DNA of 55,891 nucleotides from CAZPEV01 sp964585635 (GTDB lineage: Bacteria; Zixibacteria; MSB-5A5; GN15; JAAZOE01), in the NCBI GenBank assembly GCA_964585635.1, contig CAZPEV010000002.1, positions 1 to 55,891 of the forward strand. The letters are read 5' to 3'. This document shows positions 42,090 through 50,780 of this stretch, piece after piece; position 1 is the stretch's first letter; each line of letters opens with the position of its first letter. The notes below the pieces were generated by a model. It was not told the origin of the DNA. It searched no databases and worked only from the letters and a program-made list of their open reading frames with translations. The position numbers were made by a program, and so were the translations under genes.

Positions 42090-42734
42090 TTACTTTCCAT
42101 AGGTCAGAATCAGTTCCGCGGAACATATCCCAATCGCAATGATCGCTGCCGCCGTCCGCAGGAGGCGCCACAGGAGACGGTCGGCGAAAACCGGCGCCGG
42201 ACGGCCTTTCATGACGATGATGAATGTCCGGCCGTATGAGAGAAACGACAGCGGAATCAATATCAGGCTGACGACGGTGAGAAGGGAAATCCCGAAGTGA
42301 AGCTCGGCGACATAGCAGACCAGCAGGGTGGCAATGGAGGCGAAGCAGTATTTCCCGGTCAGATTGGAATGAATGGTGGTCTTACATTTCCGTCGAATCA
42401 GTCCTCCGCCGATGAGGATCAGAGCGTCGCGGCCGATGATCAGCGCCGCCATCCAGATCGGAAAGGCGCGATTGAGAATCAGAAGAATCACCAGACCCGA
42501 GGCCATGATTTTGTCGGCCAGCGGATCGAGAATAAGCCCCAGTTCGGTTTCTTGCCTCAATCTCCGCGCCAGCAGACCATCCAGGTAATCCGATACGCCG
42601 GCCAGCGTCAGGCAGACCAGCGCCAAGAGGCGATGCTCCGGGCCGGGCAGAGCCAGGAAATGAGCCGTTGGCCAAAGCAACAGCACGCGCCCCAGCGAGA
42701 CCAGATTGGGAGTTTTCAGAATGTCGGGCGGCAT
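42090..42734 (-). CDS. CDP-alcohol phosphatidyltransferase family protein
   Basis: This 214-residue membrane enzyme has the family motif DG..AR...G..D..D in 'DYLDGLLARRLRQE' followed by 'GLILDPLADK', which binds metal and CDP-diacylglycerol. It resembles PgsA (phosphatidylglycerophosphate synthase), but the acceptor alcohol cannot be decided from sequence. ATG 42734 is chosen because 'DILKTPNLVSLGRVLL' begins the family homology; the open frame extends much further upstream but is non-homologous and crosses the terminator at 42816-42835. Confidence 0.8.
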   Translation of the reverse strand: MPPDILKTPNLVSLGRVLLLWPTAHFLALPGPEHRLLALVCLTLAGVSDYLDGLLARRLRQETELGLILDPLADKIMASGLVILLILNRAFPIWMAALIIGRDALILIGGGLIRRKCKTTIHSNLTGKYCFASIATLLVCYVAELHFGISLLTVVSLILIPLSFLSYGRTFIIVMKGRPAPVFADRLLWRLLRTAAAIIAIGICSAELILTYGK

Positions 42735-42815
42735 GGGGAGAAGATAGGCGCCGCGCCCTATTTGATCAAGGAAACTCTTGTATCGTCCGGAAGGGGTGGG
42801 GGACAAAAAGCAAAA

Positions 42816-42835
42816 GGCGGGAGAGGACTCCCGCC
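42816..42835 (-). terminator. Rho-independent terminator of the pilin operon
   Basis: GGCGGGAG-AGGA-CTCCCGCC forms an 8-base perfect stem. On the minus strand it is followed by TTTTGCTTTTTG, a good U-tract. It separates the pilX-like gene from the CDP-alcohol phosphatidyltransferase gene. Confidence 0.85.
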
Positions 42836-42867
42836 TTTCGCCCGCAAGGGAGGAAGAAGATGGATGC

Positions 42868-44532
42868 TCAGCTTTGCGGCATGGTCTTTGAGTCGTACCC
42901 GACGTTCGTCTGGTGCCATCCCCAGCGGATAAAGGAGCGGACGCACGGCGTGCCGGGCGGAAGCAGGGTGACGTCCGTAAGATCATTGTCAAAGGCCCAG
43001 TCACGGGTTGGCGGGGTGTAATATGAGCCATCCCAATTGCCGTTGAACTTCTCCATCAACCAGAGGCAGATGATTGATCCCCGATAGGTCAGCGTCTGGG
43101 TGGACCAGTTTTCCAGGAAACGGGGGAGGTTTTCCAGCCCGCCGTTATAGGCGGCGCCGCCGACTCCAGTCTCCTTGTTGCCGGTGATGTACGAGAAATT
43201 CATGGTAGTGCTGATAGCCGGGCGCTGGTTCTTATCGGCATTGGCTGCCTTGGCCGGGTCATCGCTCCAGTTGCCGGATAGAACCGTCAGGGCGTCGGTG
43301 ATGATCGCCATCGGCTTCTTATTCGTGGAATTAATATTCCCCTTGGTGTAGACCGGAATCTCCGAGGCGATCGTCAACGGGAAGCCGATATCGCTGGCGT
43401 TATAAATCCGGGTGCCGCGCAACCCGGCCCGGTTGTCAGCGGTGTAAATGATGCCGTTGGGGGGGAAGTAAGTGGAACTCTTGAAGATGTTCATATCCAA
43501 ATCGTAAACGGTTACATTGGCCCCTTCCCGCTTGTCATGGAAGGTGGTTTCCTTCAGGGCGCCGCTGGCCAACAAGGTCGCGGTGACATTGATCCAGGTG
43601 GTTCCGGTGGTGTTGTAGAGCGCGACGCCGTCCATGATTTTGAACCTCGCCTTAAGTTCATAGGAGTCGTCGTTGCCGCCGCCGGCGGAGGCGCGGTCGA
43701 TAATCAAGTGCGGGTCGTCGGGATTACTCACCGGAATGGACAGTTTGTCCTGGCCGAAGGTGTGGTCCTGAACTCGTCCCCCCCAGCGGGCGGCGGCGCT
43801 GTCGTACCAGTAGCTTTTATTCGCGTCCAGCCAGCCGCTTCCATCGCGCATCGAGCGCAGGACATTGTCAGCTCCGGCGACGTTGACATCGCCGTTCTCG
43901 ACGGTCATGCCTGAACCGGCCTTGCGACCGTGCTTGACATCGCCAAAGGCCGTGATAAAGGATGTAAGGTCGATCCGATTGCCCGACTCCAGGTATAAAT
44001 CGCTGTTGCAGTGCACCCGGCCCGCGAGGGTCATGATCGGACCCGGAGCGATTTCGAGATCCTGGTCGTAGAAGACGGCGAACTGAAAGATCGGCACCGA
44101 GGCGACCTCAAAATTCTCCTCCAGCGTGATGGTCGTATTATGGCTGCTGTCATAGGCGGTCGAGCGAATGGCATAGGGGAGTGAAAACGACGTCAGGCCG
44201 GACAGGGTTCCCTTGGCCAACACTTTGGTCACCGCCGCCAGCGGGACGGTGCTGCAACCGAGGGCGATATCATTCATCATCAGGGTATCGGCCGGCACGA
44301 TGGCCGGCGGCAACTCGGTGGTTTCGTATTCCGCCTCGATCGCGGCCGTCGTCTTCTCCAGACCGGCCTCGGCCACATAGAAGGCCTTCATCTCGTTCAG
44401 CTCGTTGCCCGCGATGTTCACCTCGTCGTTGGAGGATTTGATGATGCCGAGTCCGATGATCGAGAGCATCAAGGTCAGCATCAGGGCGATGAACAGCGCG
44501 ATCCCTTTTTGATTGGTCTTCAGATAATTCAT
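42868..44532 (-). CDS. PilX-like pilus assembly protein
   Basis: The 554-residue protein begins with a PilX_N-like segment: a short basic leader, 'KGIALFIALMLTLMLSIIGLG', then 'SSNDEVNIAGNELNEMKAFYVAEAGLEK', a conserved PilX pattern. The rest is a large, beta-rich, Asn/Thr-rich extracellular part without a family I recognise. PilX proteins are minor pilins that help start pilus assembly. It is the last gene of a three-gene minus-strand operon and is followed by a terminator. Confidence 0.82.
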   Translation of the reverse strand: MNYLKTNQKGIALFIALMLTLMLSIIGLGIIKSSNDEVNIAGNELNEMKAFYVAEAGLEKTTAAIEAEYETTELPPAIVPADTLMMNDIALGCSTVPLAAVTKVLAKGTLSGLTSFSLPYAIRSTAYDSSHNTTITLEENFEVASVPIFQFAVFYDQDLEIAPGPIMTLAGRVHCNSDLYLESGNRIDLTSFITAFGDVKHGRKAGSGMTVENGDVNVAGADNVLRSMRDGSGWLDANKSYWYDSAAARWGGRVQDHTFGQDKLSIPVSNPDDPHLIIDRASAGGGNDDSYELKARFKIMDGVALYNTTGTTWINVTATLLASGALKETTFHDKREGANVTVYDLDMNIFKSSTYFPPNGIIYTADNRAGLRGTRIYNASDIGFPLTIASEIPVYTKGNINSTNKKPMAIITDALTVLSGNWSDDPAKAANADKNQRPAISTTMNFSYITGNKETGVGGAAYNGGLENLPRFLENWSTQTLTYRGSIICLWLMEKFNGNWDGSYYTPPTRDWAFDNDLTDVTLLPPGTPCVRSFIRWGWHQTNVGYDSKTMPQS

Positions 44533-44544
44533 ACGACCTCCCGA

Positions 44545-45369
44545 TCAGGTTCCCAAATTGCGCAGATACACTTTGGACTGATACGTTTCGAAGCGGTACG
44601 GTGAATCGGCGAATTCGATGTCCTTCTGCTGTGTTCGCGCCGTCAGCGTGATTCCGACTTCCCGTATGTCCTTCCGCATCAATGCCACCGGCTGCGAGAC
44701 GATCTGCCCGCCTTTCAACGTATAGGTGAATTGCAGATCGGTGATATCCTCGGAGTACACCTGCGGCGGGAAGCTACCCAACTGCACCATCAGCTTGGGA
44801 TGCAGGGTGTCGCTCTTGTCGATGTAGTATTTCACCCGATCAATGGCCAGGATGATGGACCCTTTGGGATAGCAGCGGGACAGTTTCTTCTTATTGTGCT
44901 GGATCTTACCCGGTGTCACCTGAACATGCGAGATCGGGAAAAACTCGCCATTCTGCAGGGTGGGATCAAAGATGTACGCCTCTTGTCCGACATAAAAGCA
45001 ACTGACGTCGGAGGCGGGGCCGGTGCAGTCGAGCTCGGCCGACGGCTGCGGCATGGTTTTGTTGATCGGCGCGCTGCATGACGCCGATTGGTAAACGATG
45101 ATGATGGTATCGGGGTTGGTGTCGTAGGCCTCGATGGCCGGCAGGTTGTTGGGCAACTGGTATCCGGCCATACGACACTGCCGGGTCAGCTCGTCGACCG
45201 CCGCCCGGGCGTTTTGCTGCATCTCGATTACCGAATCCTGAATCATCCAGGCGTGATGCTGGTTGATATAGACCCGGAACATGGCCGTGGTCAGTACCCC
45301 GGTGATGAACAAGGCCACCAGGATTTCGACCAGGGTCATTCCTTTTTCTGACTGCATATGATTGGTCAT
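44545..45369 (-). CDS. PilW-like minor pilin
   Basis: This 274-residue protein has a type IV prepilin leader with the cleavage site before Met in 'EKGMTLVEILVALFITGVLT' and the conserved Glu at position +5. 'QQNARAAVDELTRQCRMAGY' follows, a PilW family hallmark. ATG 45369 has GGAGG five bases upstream. It is 9 bases after the pilV-like gene and 12 before the pilX-like gene. Confidence 0.87.
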   Translation of the reverse strand: MTNHMQSEKGMTLVEILVALFITGVLTTAMFRVYINQHHAWMIQDSVIEMQQNARAAVDELTRQCRMAGYQLPNNLPAIEAYDTNPDTIIIVYQSASCSAPINKTMPQPSAELDCTGPASDVSCFYVGQEAYIFDPTLQNGEFFPISHVQVTPGKIQHNKKKLSRCYPKGSIILAIDRVKYYIDKSDTLHPKLMVQLGSFPPQVYSEDITDLQFTYTLKGGQIVSQPVALMRKDIREVGITLTARTQQKDIEFADSPYRFETYQSKVYLRNLGT

Positions 45370-45378
45370 GGCGGCCTC

Positions 45379-45741
45379 CTACGGGGCACTCGTCTTAATC
45401 ATAGTGTGAATGGTGTTTGTCTGCACGACCGAGTCCCGGGCGGCCCAGGTGGCGGTGATGGTGACCTCGCGCAGATGACTGCTGGGAGTGCTGACGGTCC
45501 ATTCGCGCGATACCTGTCCGACTACGTCCGAACCGGACTCGGGACTTGGGCTTGACCGCAGGCTTTCCAACTTCTCCTGCATCAACTGCGTAGAGGAGGT
45601 GGTGCCGGAAGCCCATTTGTTGCCGTCAAGGGCGATCATGGCCAGATGCAGAAGCAACAGGAGCGAGAACGAAAGGATCAGCATGGAGGTCATCACCTCC
45701 AGCAGCGTGAATCCTTCTTCGGTTAAATGTCGCCTTTTCAT
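45379..45741 (-). CDS. PilV-like minor pilin
   Basis: The 120-residue prepilin has the leader 'EEGFTLLEVMTSMLILSFSL' with Gly-Phe at the cleavage site and Glu at +5. The rest is short, as in PilV/GspI proteins. It is the first gene of the minus-strand pilin operon. No major pilin or pilus motor gene is nearby, so this is a minor-pilin cassette. Confidence 0.85.
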   Translation of the reverse strand: MKRRHLTEEGFTLLEVMTSMLILSFSLLLLLHLAMIALDGNKWASGTTSSTQLMQEKLESLRSSPSPESGSDVVGQVSREWTVSTPSSHLREVTITATWAARDSVVQTNTIHTMIKTSAP

Positions 45742-45777
45742 TTCGACAGCCTTTCCGCAAAAATCCCGAGATTGTTA

Positions 45778-45795
45778 GATCAAGATGTATGCCAA
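45778..45795 (-). promoter_or_regulatory. Possible sigma54 promoter of the pilin operon
   Basis: On the minus strand, TTGGCATACATCTTGATC fits the -24/-12 layout (TGGCAT, five bases, TTGAT). The -12 box has GA in place of GC, which weakens the call. It lies about 37 bases before the pilV-like ATG. Confidence 0.4.
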
Positions 45796-46117
45796 GACCG
45801 CCCGGATTCTCTTTGGGCGCCGCCCAGGTCGATGCGGCCAGCCGGGCAACGGGTGTCGAGGCTGGTAAGCTATTGCCGGTCAATGAATTTGGAATATTTT
45901 GGGAAATGAGGGGTCGGCGCCATCTGCAAATGCGGCCGACCCAGACAGCTTCCTGTTCCAGATTGGAATGTCTGGTGATTCGAAAAATATATGGACGGCG
46001 GCCCGACAGGTGTGGCGGCCATCCCATAGGTGGTCGACGGTTGGCCGGAATAAGTGGCGGCCATCGATCCGGACCGCGAAGCGTGATTATTGGCCTCTCG
46101 TTCGGGCGGGAATGTTG

Positions 46118-46147
46118 TTGCCTTCTCATTCCCGGCCGCCATATTAT
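46118..46147 (+). promoter_or_regulatory. Promoter of the potassium channel gene
   Basis: TTGCCT (46118-46123), 18 bases, TATTAT (46142-46147). The spacer contains the right arm of the inverted repeat CGGGAATG/CATTCCCG. Confidence 0.45.
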
Positions 46148-46169
46148 AGCCATCAGTAATGAGGGGAAG

Positions 46170-47168
46170 ATGACCTGGGAAACCAAACTCCGACTGGCTC
46201 TTCTTTCGTTGGTGCTGACACTGGCGCTGGGCGTGGTCGGCTATTGGTCTATCGAGCATTGGGGGTTCCTTGATTCCCTCTATATGACCATCATAACCCT
46301 GGCCACGGTTGGATTTGAAGAAGTCCGGCCGCTGTCCGATACGGGGCGCGTTTTCACTATTGTATTGATTATCCTGGGTGTGTTCAATGGCGCCTTTGTC
46401 ATTTCAACGCTGGGGCAAATGATTCTTGAGGGTCAATTGCGGGCCATATTGGGTAAACGAAAGATGGAGAAGAAGGTGCAGAAATTGTCGGATCATGTTA
46501 TCGTCTGCGGCTTCGGCCGCGTCGGTCGCCAGGTGGCCGCCGAATTCGTGCGGCGCCAGGTGCCGTTTGTGATAATCGAGCAGCAGGGAGAGGTCAAGGC
46601 GGAGGCGCCCAACCGCGAGCTGTTGTTTGTCGAGGGGAACGCCGCCGACGAAGATGTCCTGGAAGCGGCCGGAATCCGGCGCGCCAAAGCGGTCATTTCC
46701 ACGCTGCCTGATGATGCCGACAACGTCTATCTGGCTCTGACCGCCCGTCAACTCAACCCGGATATCATGATCGTCGCCCGGGCCGAGTCAGGGGTGGCCC
46801 GCAAGAAGCTGATCCGGGCCGGCGCGGATAAAGTCATTTGCCCGCATGAGCTGGGGGGGAGTCAGATGGCGATGGCCACCCTGCGGCCGAATGTCGTTGA
46901 CTTCATGCGGCTGGCCTCGGTCGTTCCCGGCGCCGAGCAACTCGGCATTGAAGAGGTTGCCATAAAGGCCGGCGGGAAGCATTCGGGAAAAACGATCGTC
47001 GAGGCGGCGGTCAAGACCTCCTATGATGTGATCGTGATCGGGCTGCGGAAAAAATCAGGGGAGGTCCAGTTCAACCCCCCGGGCGAGGCCAGAATGGAAG
47101 CTGGGGATATATTGATCGTCTTGGGGGAAAACAGCAAATTGGAGCAATTGGCCCTCGACCTGAGTTGA
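46170..47168 (+). CDS. Two-helix potassium channel with RCK (TrkA) domains
   Basis: This 332-residue protein has two membrane helices (about residues 10-30 and 65-90) around a pore loop with the filter 'TLATVGFEE'. A TrkA-N domain follows ('VIVCGFGRVGRQVAAEF', binding NAD(H) or nucleotide), then TrkA-C (~255-330). The filter sequence TVGF is a known variant of TVGYG, so K+ selectivity is likely but not certain. ATG 46170 is set by GAGGGG just upstream and by the start of homology; the upstream open frame is not protein-like. Confidence 0.9.
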   Translation: MTWETKLRLALLSLVLTLALGVVGYWSIEHWGFLDSLYMTIITLATVGFEEVRPLSDTGRVFTIVLIILGVFNGAFVISTLGQMILEGQLRAILGKRKMEKKVQKLSDHVIVCGFGRVGRQVAAEFVRRQVPFVIIEQQGEVKAEAPNRELLFVEGNAADEDVLEAAGIRRAKAVISTLPDDADNVYLALTARQLNPDIMIVARAESGVARKKLIRAGADKVICPHELGGSQMAMATLRPNVVDFMRLASVVPGAEQLGIEEVAIKAGGKHSGKTIVEAAVKTSYDVIVIGLRKKSGEVQFNPPGEARMEAGDILIVLGENSKLEQLALDLS

Positions 47169-47333
47169 TTCGACTCTTATGTCTTTTCGCGGAACCCATA
47201 TTCTCACACTGACTTACCCATTACATCAATTATCCTATTGAATAACGGCTCGTCGAACAGAAATAGCTTGCCAAGCGTTAAACGATTACCTATGTTTTTG
47301 ATTAACCTCATATTAGGATGGAATAGTAGACTT

Positions 47334-49595
47334 ATGTATGATCGTACTGCGAACTACTTGATTGTTGCCACTCTGCTTGCTCTGGTTCTGGCGGTTGTTG
47401 CTGCGGCTCTTTTCGGGGAAGCGATCCTTCCAGTTAAGTTCTTGGGTGACATTTACTTGAATGCCCTCAAGATGATCGTGATCCCACTTCTCTTCAGTTC
47501 CATGATCGTCGGTATTACCAATCTGGGCGATGTCCGCAAGCTTGGGCGGATAGGTCTCAAGACTATCGGATATTTTCTTGTGACCAGTACCCTGGCGGTT
47601 GTGGTTGGCATGATCCTGGTCAACATCCTGCAGCCCGGTAGTGGTCTCAGGGTGGCCCAGCAGGTTATGCCGCCTGCGGCTGATATTCCGCAGGATTATT
47701 TCTTCTTTTCCTGGCTGACCGCGCAGATTCCGGCCAATGTGATTGCGGCGGCGGCCGCGACTCATCTGCTGCCGATTGTTCTTTTTGCGGCGGTCGTCGG
47801 CGCGGTTCTGATTTCGGGCAGTCCCAAGGGGAAACCGGTTATCGCCTTCTTTGACGGTCTCAACGAAGTAATGATGAAGATCGTCCGTGTCGTCGTCTGG
47901 TTTGCCCCGATCGGCGTGTTTGGGTTGGTGGCGGGCCGTCTGGGGGCCGAGGGGGGATTTCGGGGCGTGGCCGAGGGGATGTCCGCCCTAGGAGGCTACA
48001 CCTTGGTAGTGGTCATTGGCCTGCTTATCCATGGCGTGATCATCCTGCCGCTGATAGTCAAATTTTTCGGCGGCAAGAATCCGCTGGAATTTGTATCCGG
48101 CATGGGCCAGGCGTTGGTGACTGCTTTTGCCACAGCCTCATCGGCGGCGACGCTTCCGATTACCATGGAATGTGCCGAGGAGCGGAACGATCTCGACAAG
48201 CGGGCGACCTCCCTGGTTTTGCCGACCGGTGCCTCTCTGAACATGAACGGTACGGCGCTGTTTGCCGCCGTGGCGGCAATCTTCATCGCTCAGGCGACCG
48301 GCTGGGATCTGTCGATTTGGTCTCAGGTGTTGATCTTGGTGACGGCGGTGCTGGCGTCGTTTGGAACATCGGGGATACCGCAAGCCGGTCTGATGACCCT
48401 GGCGCTGGTTCTACAAGTCGTGGGCATGCCCCTGGAACGGGTCGGTCTCGGAATCGGACTGATCGTGGCGATCGACTGGTTGGTGGATCGCTGCCGGACG
48501 ACGATCAACGTCTGGGGCGATGCCGTCGGCGCGGCGGTGATTGCGACCACGGCCGAAATCGGCATCGTTGAGCGACGCACCAGAATGATCGACCGGTTCC
48601 CGCGTCCGACGCGATTCAAGAGCGCCGGCCGGCGGGAGGAGTTCCGAGGCAAACGCCGCGGATTCGAAAGTCCCCGCCCCGGTGGCGAGCGGGGCGCCGA
48701 GACCGCGAAAAGGCCTGAATCCGTAGCGGGCAATGTTCCCCGTCGAGTGATCGTGACCGAAAAACCCCGAGAGGAACGGCAGGACCACCGTCCTCCCCGC
48801 CGGGACCAGCGCGGCCGTGAATTTCGCGGCGCCCCCCAGCAGGAGCATTACCGTCCAGCCGAGCCGAAGAAGGCGGAGGACAGACCGCTGGAGAAACGAC
48901 CCGAGCAACCGGGATCATCTCGGCCGGTGTTCGGCCGTAAGCCATTCCGCGAACGGGGCGGCAAGCCCTCCGGTCGCGATCATGGCCGGGGTCCGGCAGA
49001 GACTAAGCCGGCTGAGACGGCGGAAGTGGCGCCGCAGCCTGAAGCGACGCCCGAAATCAAGACCGCTTATGAAGTCCCCAAGTTTCCGGCCCGGATTCTG
49101 GAGGAATTGACGGCCTCCAGCGCCAAGGCTGAGGTCTATGAGCCGGAAGCTGTGCCCTCCGATGTTCCCGAGGCGCCGGAGAAGGCGGAAGCCGACACGG
49201 AAACGACGGCGGCAGACACCGATTTCTCGCGCTTAGATCGAATGATCATGGGGGAACAATCCGAGGAGGCCGATGATCGTTCGGATGTCTCTTCCGAATC
49301 GGCCCTCATCCCCCGGGAACCTGTCCCCGAGCCGATCAGCGATCGGCCTGAGACGGTTGTCGATCATACCACGGCTGAATCCGGGTCGGATATCGAGCCT
49401 GAGGCGGAAGAAGAGCCGAGGGTGCCGGAGGCCGAGCCGTCTCCCTCGCCGATTCGTGACGATGCGCCGGCGGTGCCGGATCAACCGGTCGACGCAGGCG
49501 ATAATGGCGGTGATGATTCGGACAAAGGGAACGGAGACGACGACGGCGAACCGATTCGGTGGGGCCGTCCCAAGCAGAAGAAACCGAGCCGATAG
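47334..49595 (+). CDS. Dicarboxylate/glutamate:cation symporter with long disordered C-terminal tail
   Basis: About the first 415 residues are a DAACS (GltP-type) transporter: 'NALKMIVIPLLFSSMIVGI', the serine-rich hairpin 'AFATASSAATLPIT', 'NMNGTAL' (Asn where many members have NMDGT), and 'DRCRTTINVWGDA'. After 'TRMIDRFPRP' come about 335 residues with no fold I recognise: first Arg/Gly/Pro-rich and basic, then acidic and Glu/Pro/Asp-rich, ending 'IRWGRPKQKKPSR'. Normal family members end near residue 430. No stop or frame change separates the parts. ATG 47334 starts just before helix 1; TTG 47238 and ATG 47292 are possible earlier starts. Confidence 0.85.
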   Translation: MYDRTANYLIVATLLALVLAVVAAALFGEAILPVKFLGDIYLNALKMIVIPLLFSSMIVGITNLGDVRKLGRIGLKTIGYFLVTSTLAVVVGMILVNILQPGSGLRVAQQVMPPAADIPQDYFFFSWLTAQIPANVIAAAAATHLLPIVLFAAVVGAVLISGSPKGKPVIAFFDGLNEVMMKIVRVVVWFAPIGVFGLVAGRLGAEGGFRGVAEGMSALGGYTLVVVIGLLIHGVIILPLIVKFFGGKNPLEFVSGMGQALVTAFATASSAATLPITMECAEERNDLDKRATSLVLPTGASLNMNGTALFAAVAAIFIAQATGWDLSIWSQVLILVTAVLASFGTSGIPQAGLMTLALVLQVVGMPLERVGLGIGLIVAIDWLVDRCRTTINVWGDAVGAAVIATTAEIGIVERRTRMIDRFPRPTRFKSAGRREEFRGKRRGFESPRPGGERGAETAKRPESVAGNVPRRVIVTEKPREERQDHRPPRRDQRGREFRGAPQQEHYRPAEPKKAEDRPLEKRPEQPGSSRPVFGRKPFRERGGKPSGRDHGRGPAETKPAETAEVAPQPEATPEIKTAYEVPKFPARILEELTASSAKAEVYEPEAVPSDVPEAPEKAEADTETTAADTDFSRLDRMIMGEQSEEADDRSDVSSESALIPREPVPEPISDRPETVVDHTTAESGSDIEPEAEEEPRVPEAEPSPSPIRDDAPAVPDQPVDAGDNGGDDSDKGNGDDDGEPIRWGRPKQKKPSR

Positions 49596-49619
49596 CGATT
49601 TACACGTGGCAACTATGAC

Positions 49620-49654
49620 AAAGCCGGCGGAGACTAATCTCTCGGCCGGCTTTT
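49620..49654 (+). terminator. Rho-independent terminator after the symporter gene
   Basis: AAAGCCGGC (49620-49628) pairs with GCCGGCTTT (49645-49653), with inner GAGA/TCTC pairs, and ends in TTTT. It lies 25 bases after the symporter stop. Confidence 0.85.
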
Positions 49655-49830
49655 GCGTTGATCTCGGCGGCACGATCGCCGGCTGGATCGGCGTGCTCCC
49701 CTATTCTCGGCAAAGCCGTCTTATTGCGGCTGCATTAACGAGACGGATGATCGCCGGTTTCCGTCCAAACGAATCCCGAAACATTTTCCATCCTCTTGGA
49801 GTTGATGAGGGTAAATGGAATAGTGCTTGA

Positions 49831-49849
49831 CAGGCCGGAAGACGGCCTG
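49831..49849. promoter_or_regulatory. Perfect inverted repeat upstream of htpX
   Basis: CAGGCCG-GAAGA-CGGCCTG fills the space where a promoter spacer would be after TTGACA 49827-49832. It could be a stress-regulator operator for htpX or a leader hairpin. Confidence 0.45.
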
Positions 49850-49878
49850 CAAATTGCCCGGGGAGAAAAGGAAGGACG

Positions 49879-50742
49879 ATGAATAGCCTGAAAGTGACCT
49901 TCTTATTGGTGCTGCTGACAATGTTGTTTGTGGGGATCGGTTTCCTCTTCGGCGGCCGCCAGGGGATGGTCATCGCGTTTGGTCTGGCGGTGGTGATGAA
50001 TTTCGTCACCTACTGGTTTTCCGATAGGATCGTGTTGTCGATGTATCGTGCCCGCCCGGCGACGGAGCAGGCCGATCGTCGGCTCTTAAGCATCGTCCGG
50101 CTTGCCTCGCAAAAGGGGAATCTGCCGATGCCCAGGGTTTTCGTGATTCCGACCGAAGCCCCCAACGCCTTTGCCACTGGACGGAACAAGGATCATGCCG
50201 CCGTGGCGGTTACGGAAGGGATTTTGGGTATCCTTGCACCCGATGAACTGGAAGGGGTTATCGGGCATGAATTGGCCCACGTCAAGAATCGCGACATATT
50301 GATCGGGTCGGTCGTGGCGACGATCGCCGGGGCGATCGGCATTTTGGCTTCGATGGCCCGCTGGGCCGCCATCTTCGGCGGCTTCGGCGGCCGCTCCGAT
50401 GAGCGCAATGGGGGAAACCCGATTGCCCTCTTGGCGATGGCCATCGTAGCCCCCTTGGCGGCGATGCTGATCCAGATGGCAATTTCTCGATCCCGGGAAT
50501 ATAAAGCCGACCGGGACGGTGCCGGTATCAGCGGCAATCCAATGGCGTTGGCCTCGGCCCTCGATAAGCTTCATCGCGCGCCGGTGCAGCTGCGGCTGGA
50601 TCAGCGCCCGGCCACGGCGCATTTGTTTATCGCCAATCCGCTCTCAGGGAAAGGATTCGCCCATCTGTTTTCGACCCATCCTCCGGTGCAAGAGCGTATT
50701 AAGCGGCTGCAGGAAATGATCACCGGCAGGCCGGTGCGGTAA
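49879..50742 (+). CDS. htpX: Membrane zinc metalloprotease HtpX
   Basis: The 287-residue M48 protease has two N-terminal helices (~7-50), the zinc motif HELAH (His130, Glu131, His134), two more helices (~145-210), and the third-ligand region 'SREYKADRDGA'. HtpX degrades damaged membrane proteins with FtsH. The ATG has AAGGAAGG just upstream. The next gene begins 38 bases later. Confidence 0.95.
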   Translation: MNSLKVTFLLVLLTMLFVGIGFLFGGRQGMVIAFGLAVVMNFVTYWFSDRIVLSMYRARPATEQADRRLLSIVRLASQKGNLPMPRVFVIPTEAPNAFATGRNKDHAAVAVTEGILGILAPDELEGVIGHELAHVKNRDILIGSVVATIAGAIGILASMARWAAIFGGFGGRSDERNGGNPIALLAMAIVAPLAAMLIQMAISRSREYKADRDGAGISGNPMALASALDKLHRAPVQLRLDQRPATAHLFIANPLSGKGFAHLFSTHPPVQERIKRLQEMITGRPVR

Positions 50743-50780
50743 GGAGATCGAAGCAGCCGGACAATTGCTCCGATCATGGT

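Larger units (their letters stand above)
45742..46169. other. Divergent intergenic region between pilin operon and K+ channel
   Basis: No gene is supported in these 428 bases. It holds a sigma54-like site facing the pilin genes (45778-45795), a 12-base direct repeat GTGGCGGCCATC (46012-46023 and 46054-46065), an inverted repeat CGGGAATG...CATTCCCG (46107-46114, 46127-46134) and a promoter for the channel gene. Confidence 0.55.
49596..49878. other. Intergenic region before htpX
   Basis: It contains a terminator (49620-49654) and, near its right end, TTGACA (49827-49832) overlapping the perfect hairpin CAGGCCG-GAAGA-CGGCCTG (49831-49849). The -10 box for this -35 is poor. No gene is seen. Confidence 0.55.

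Noticed and set aside
45626..46186. Minus-strand open frame upstream of the pilin operon
   Set aside because: Trp/Pro/Arg-rich translation without a prepilin leader; it overlaps the pilV-like gene in another frame.
49273..49830. Plus-strand open frame of 185 codons after the symporter tail
   Set aside because: It is an out-of-frame reading of the symporter tail that runs through a terminator.
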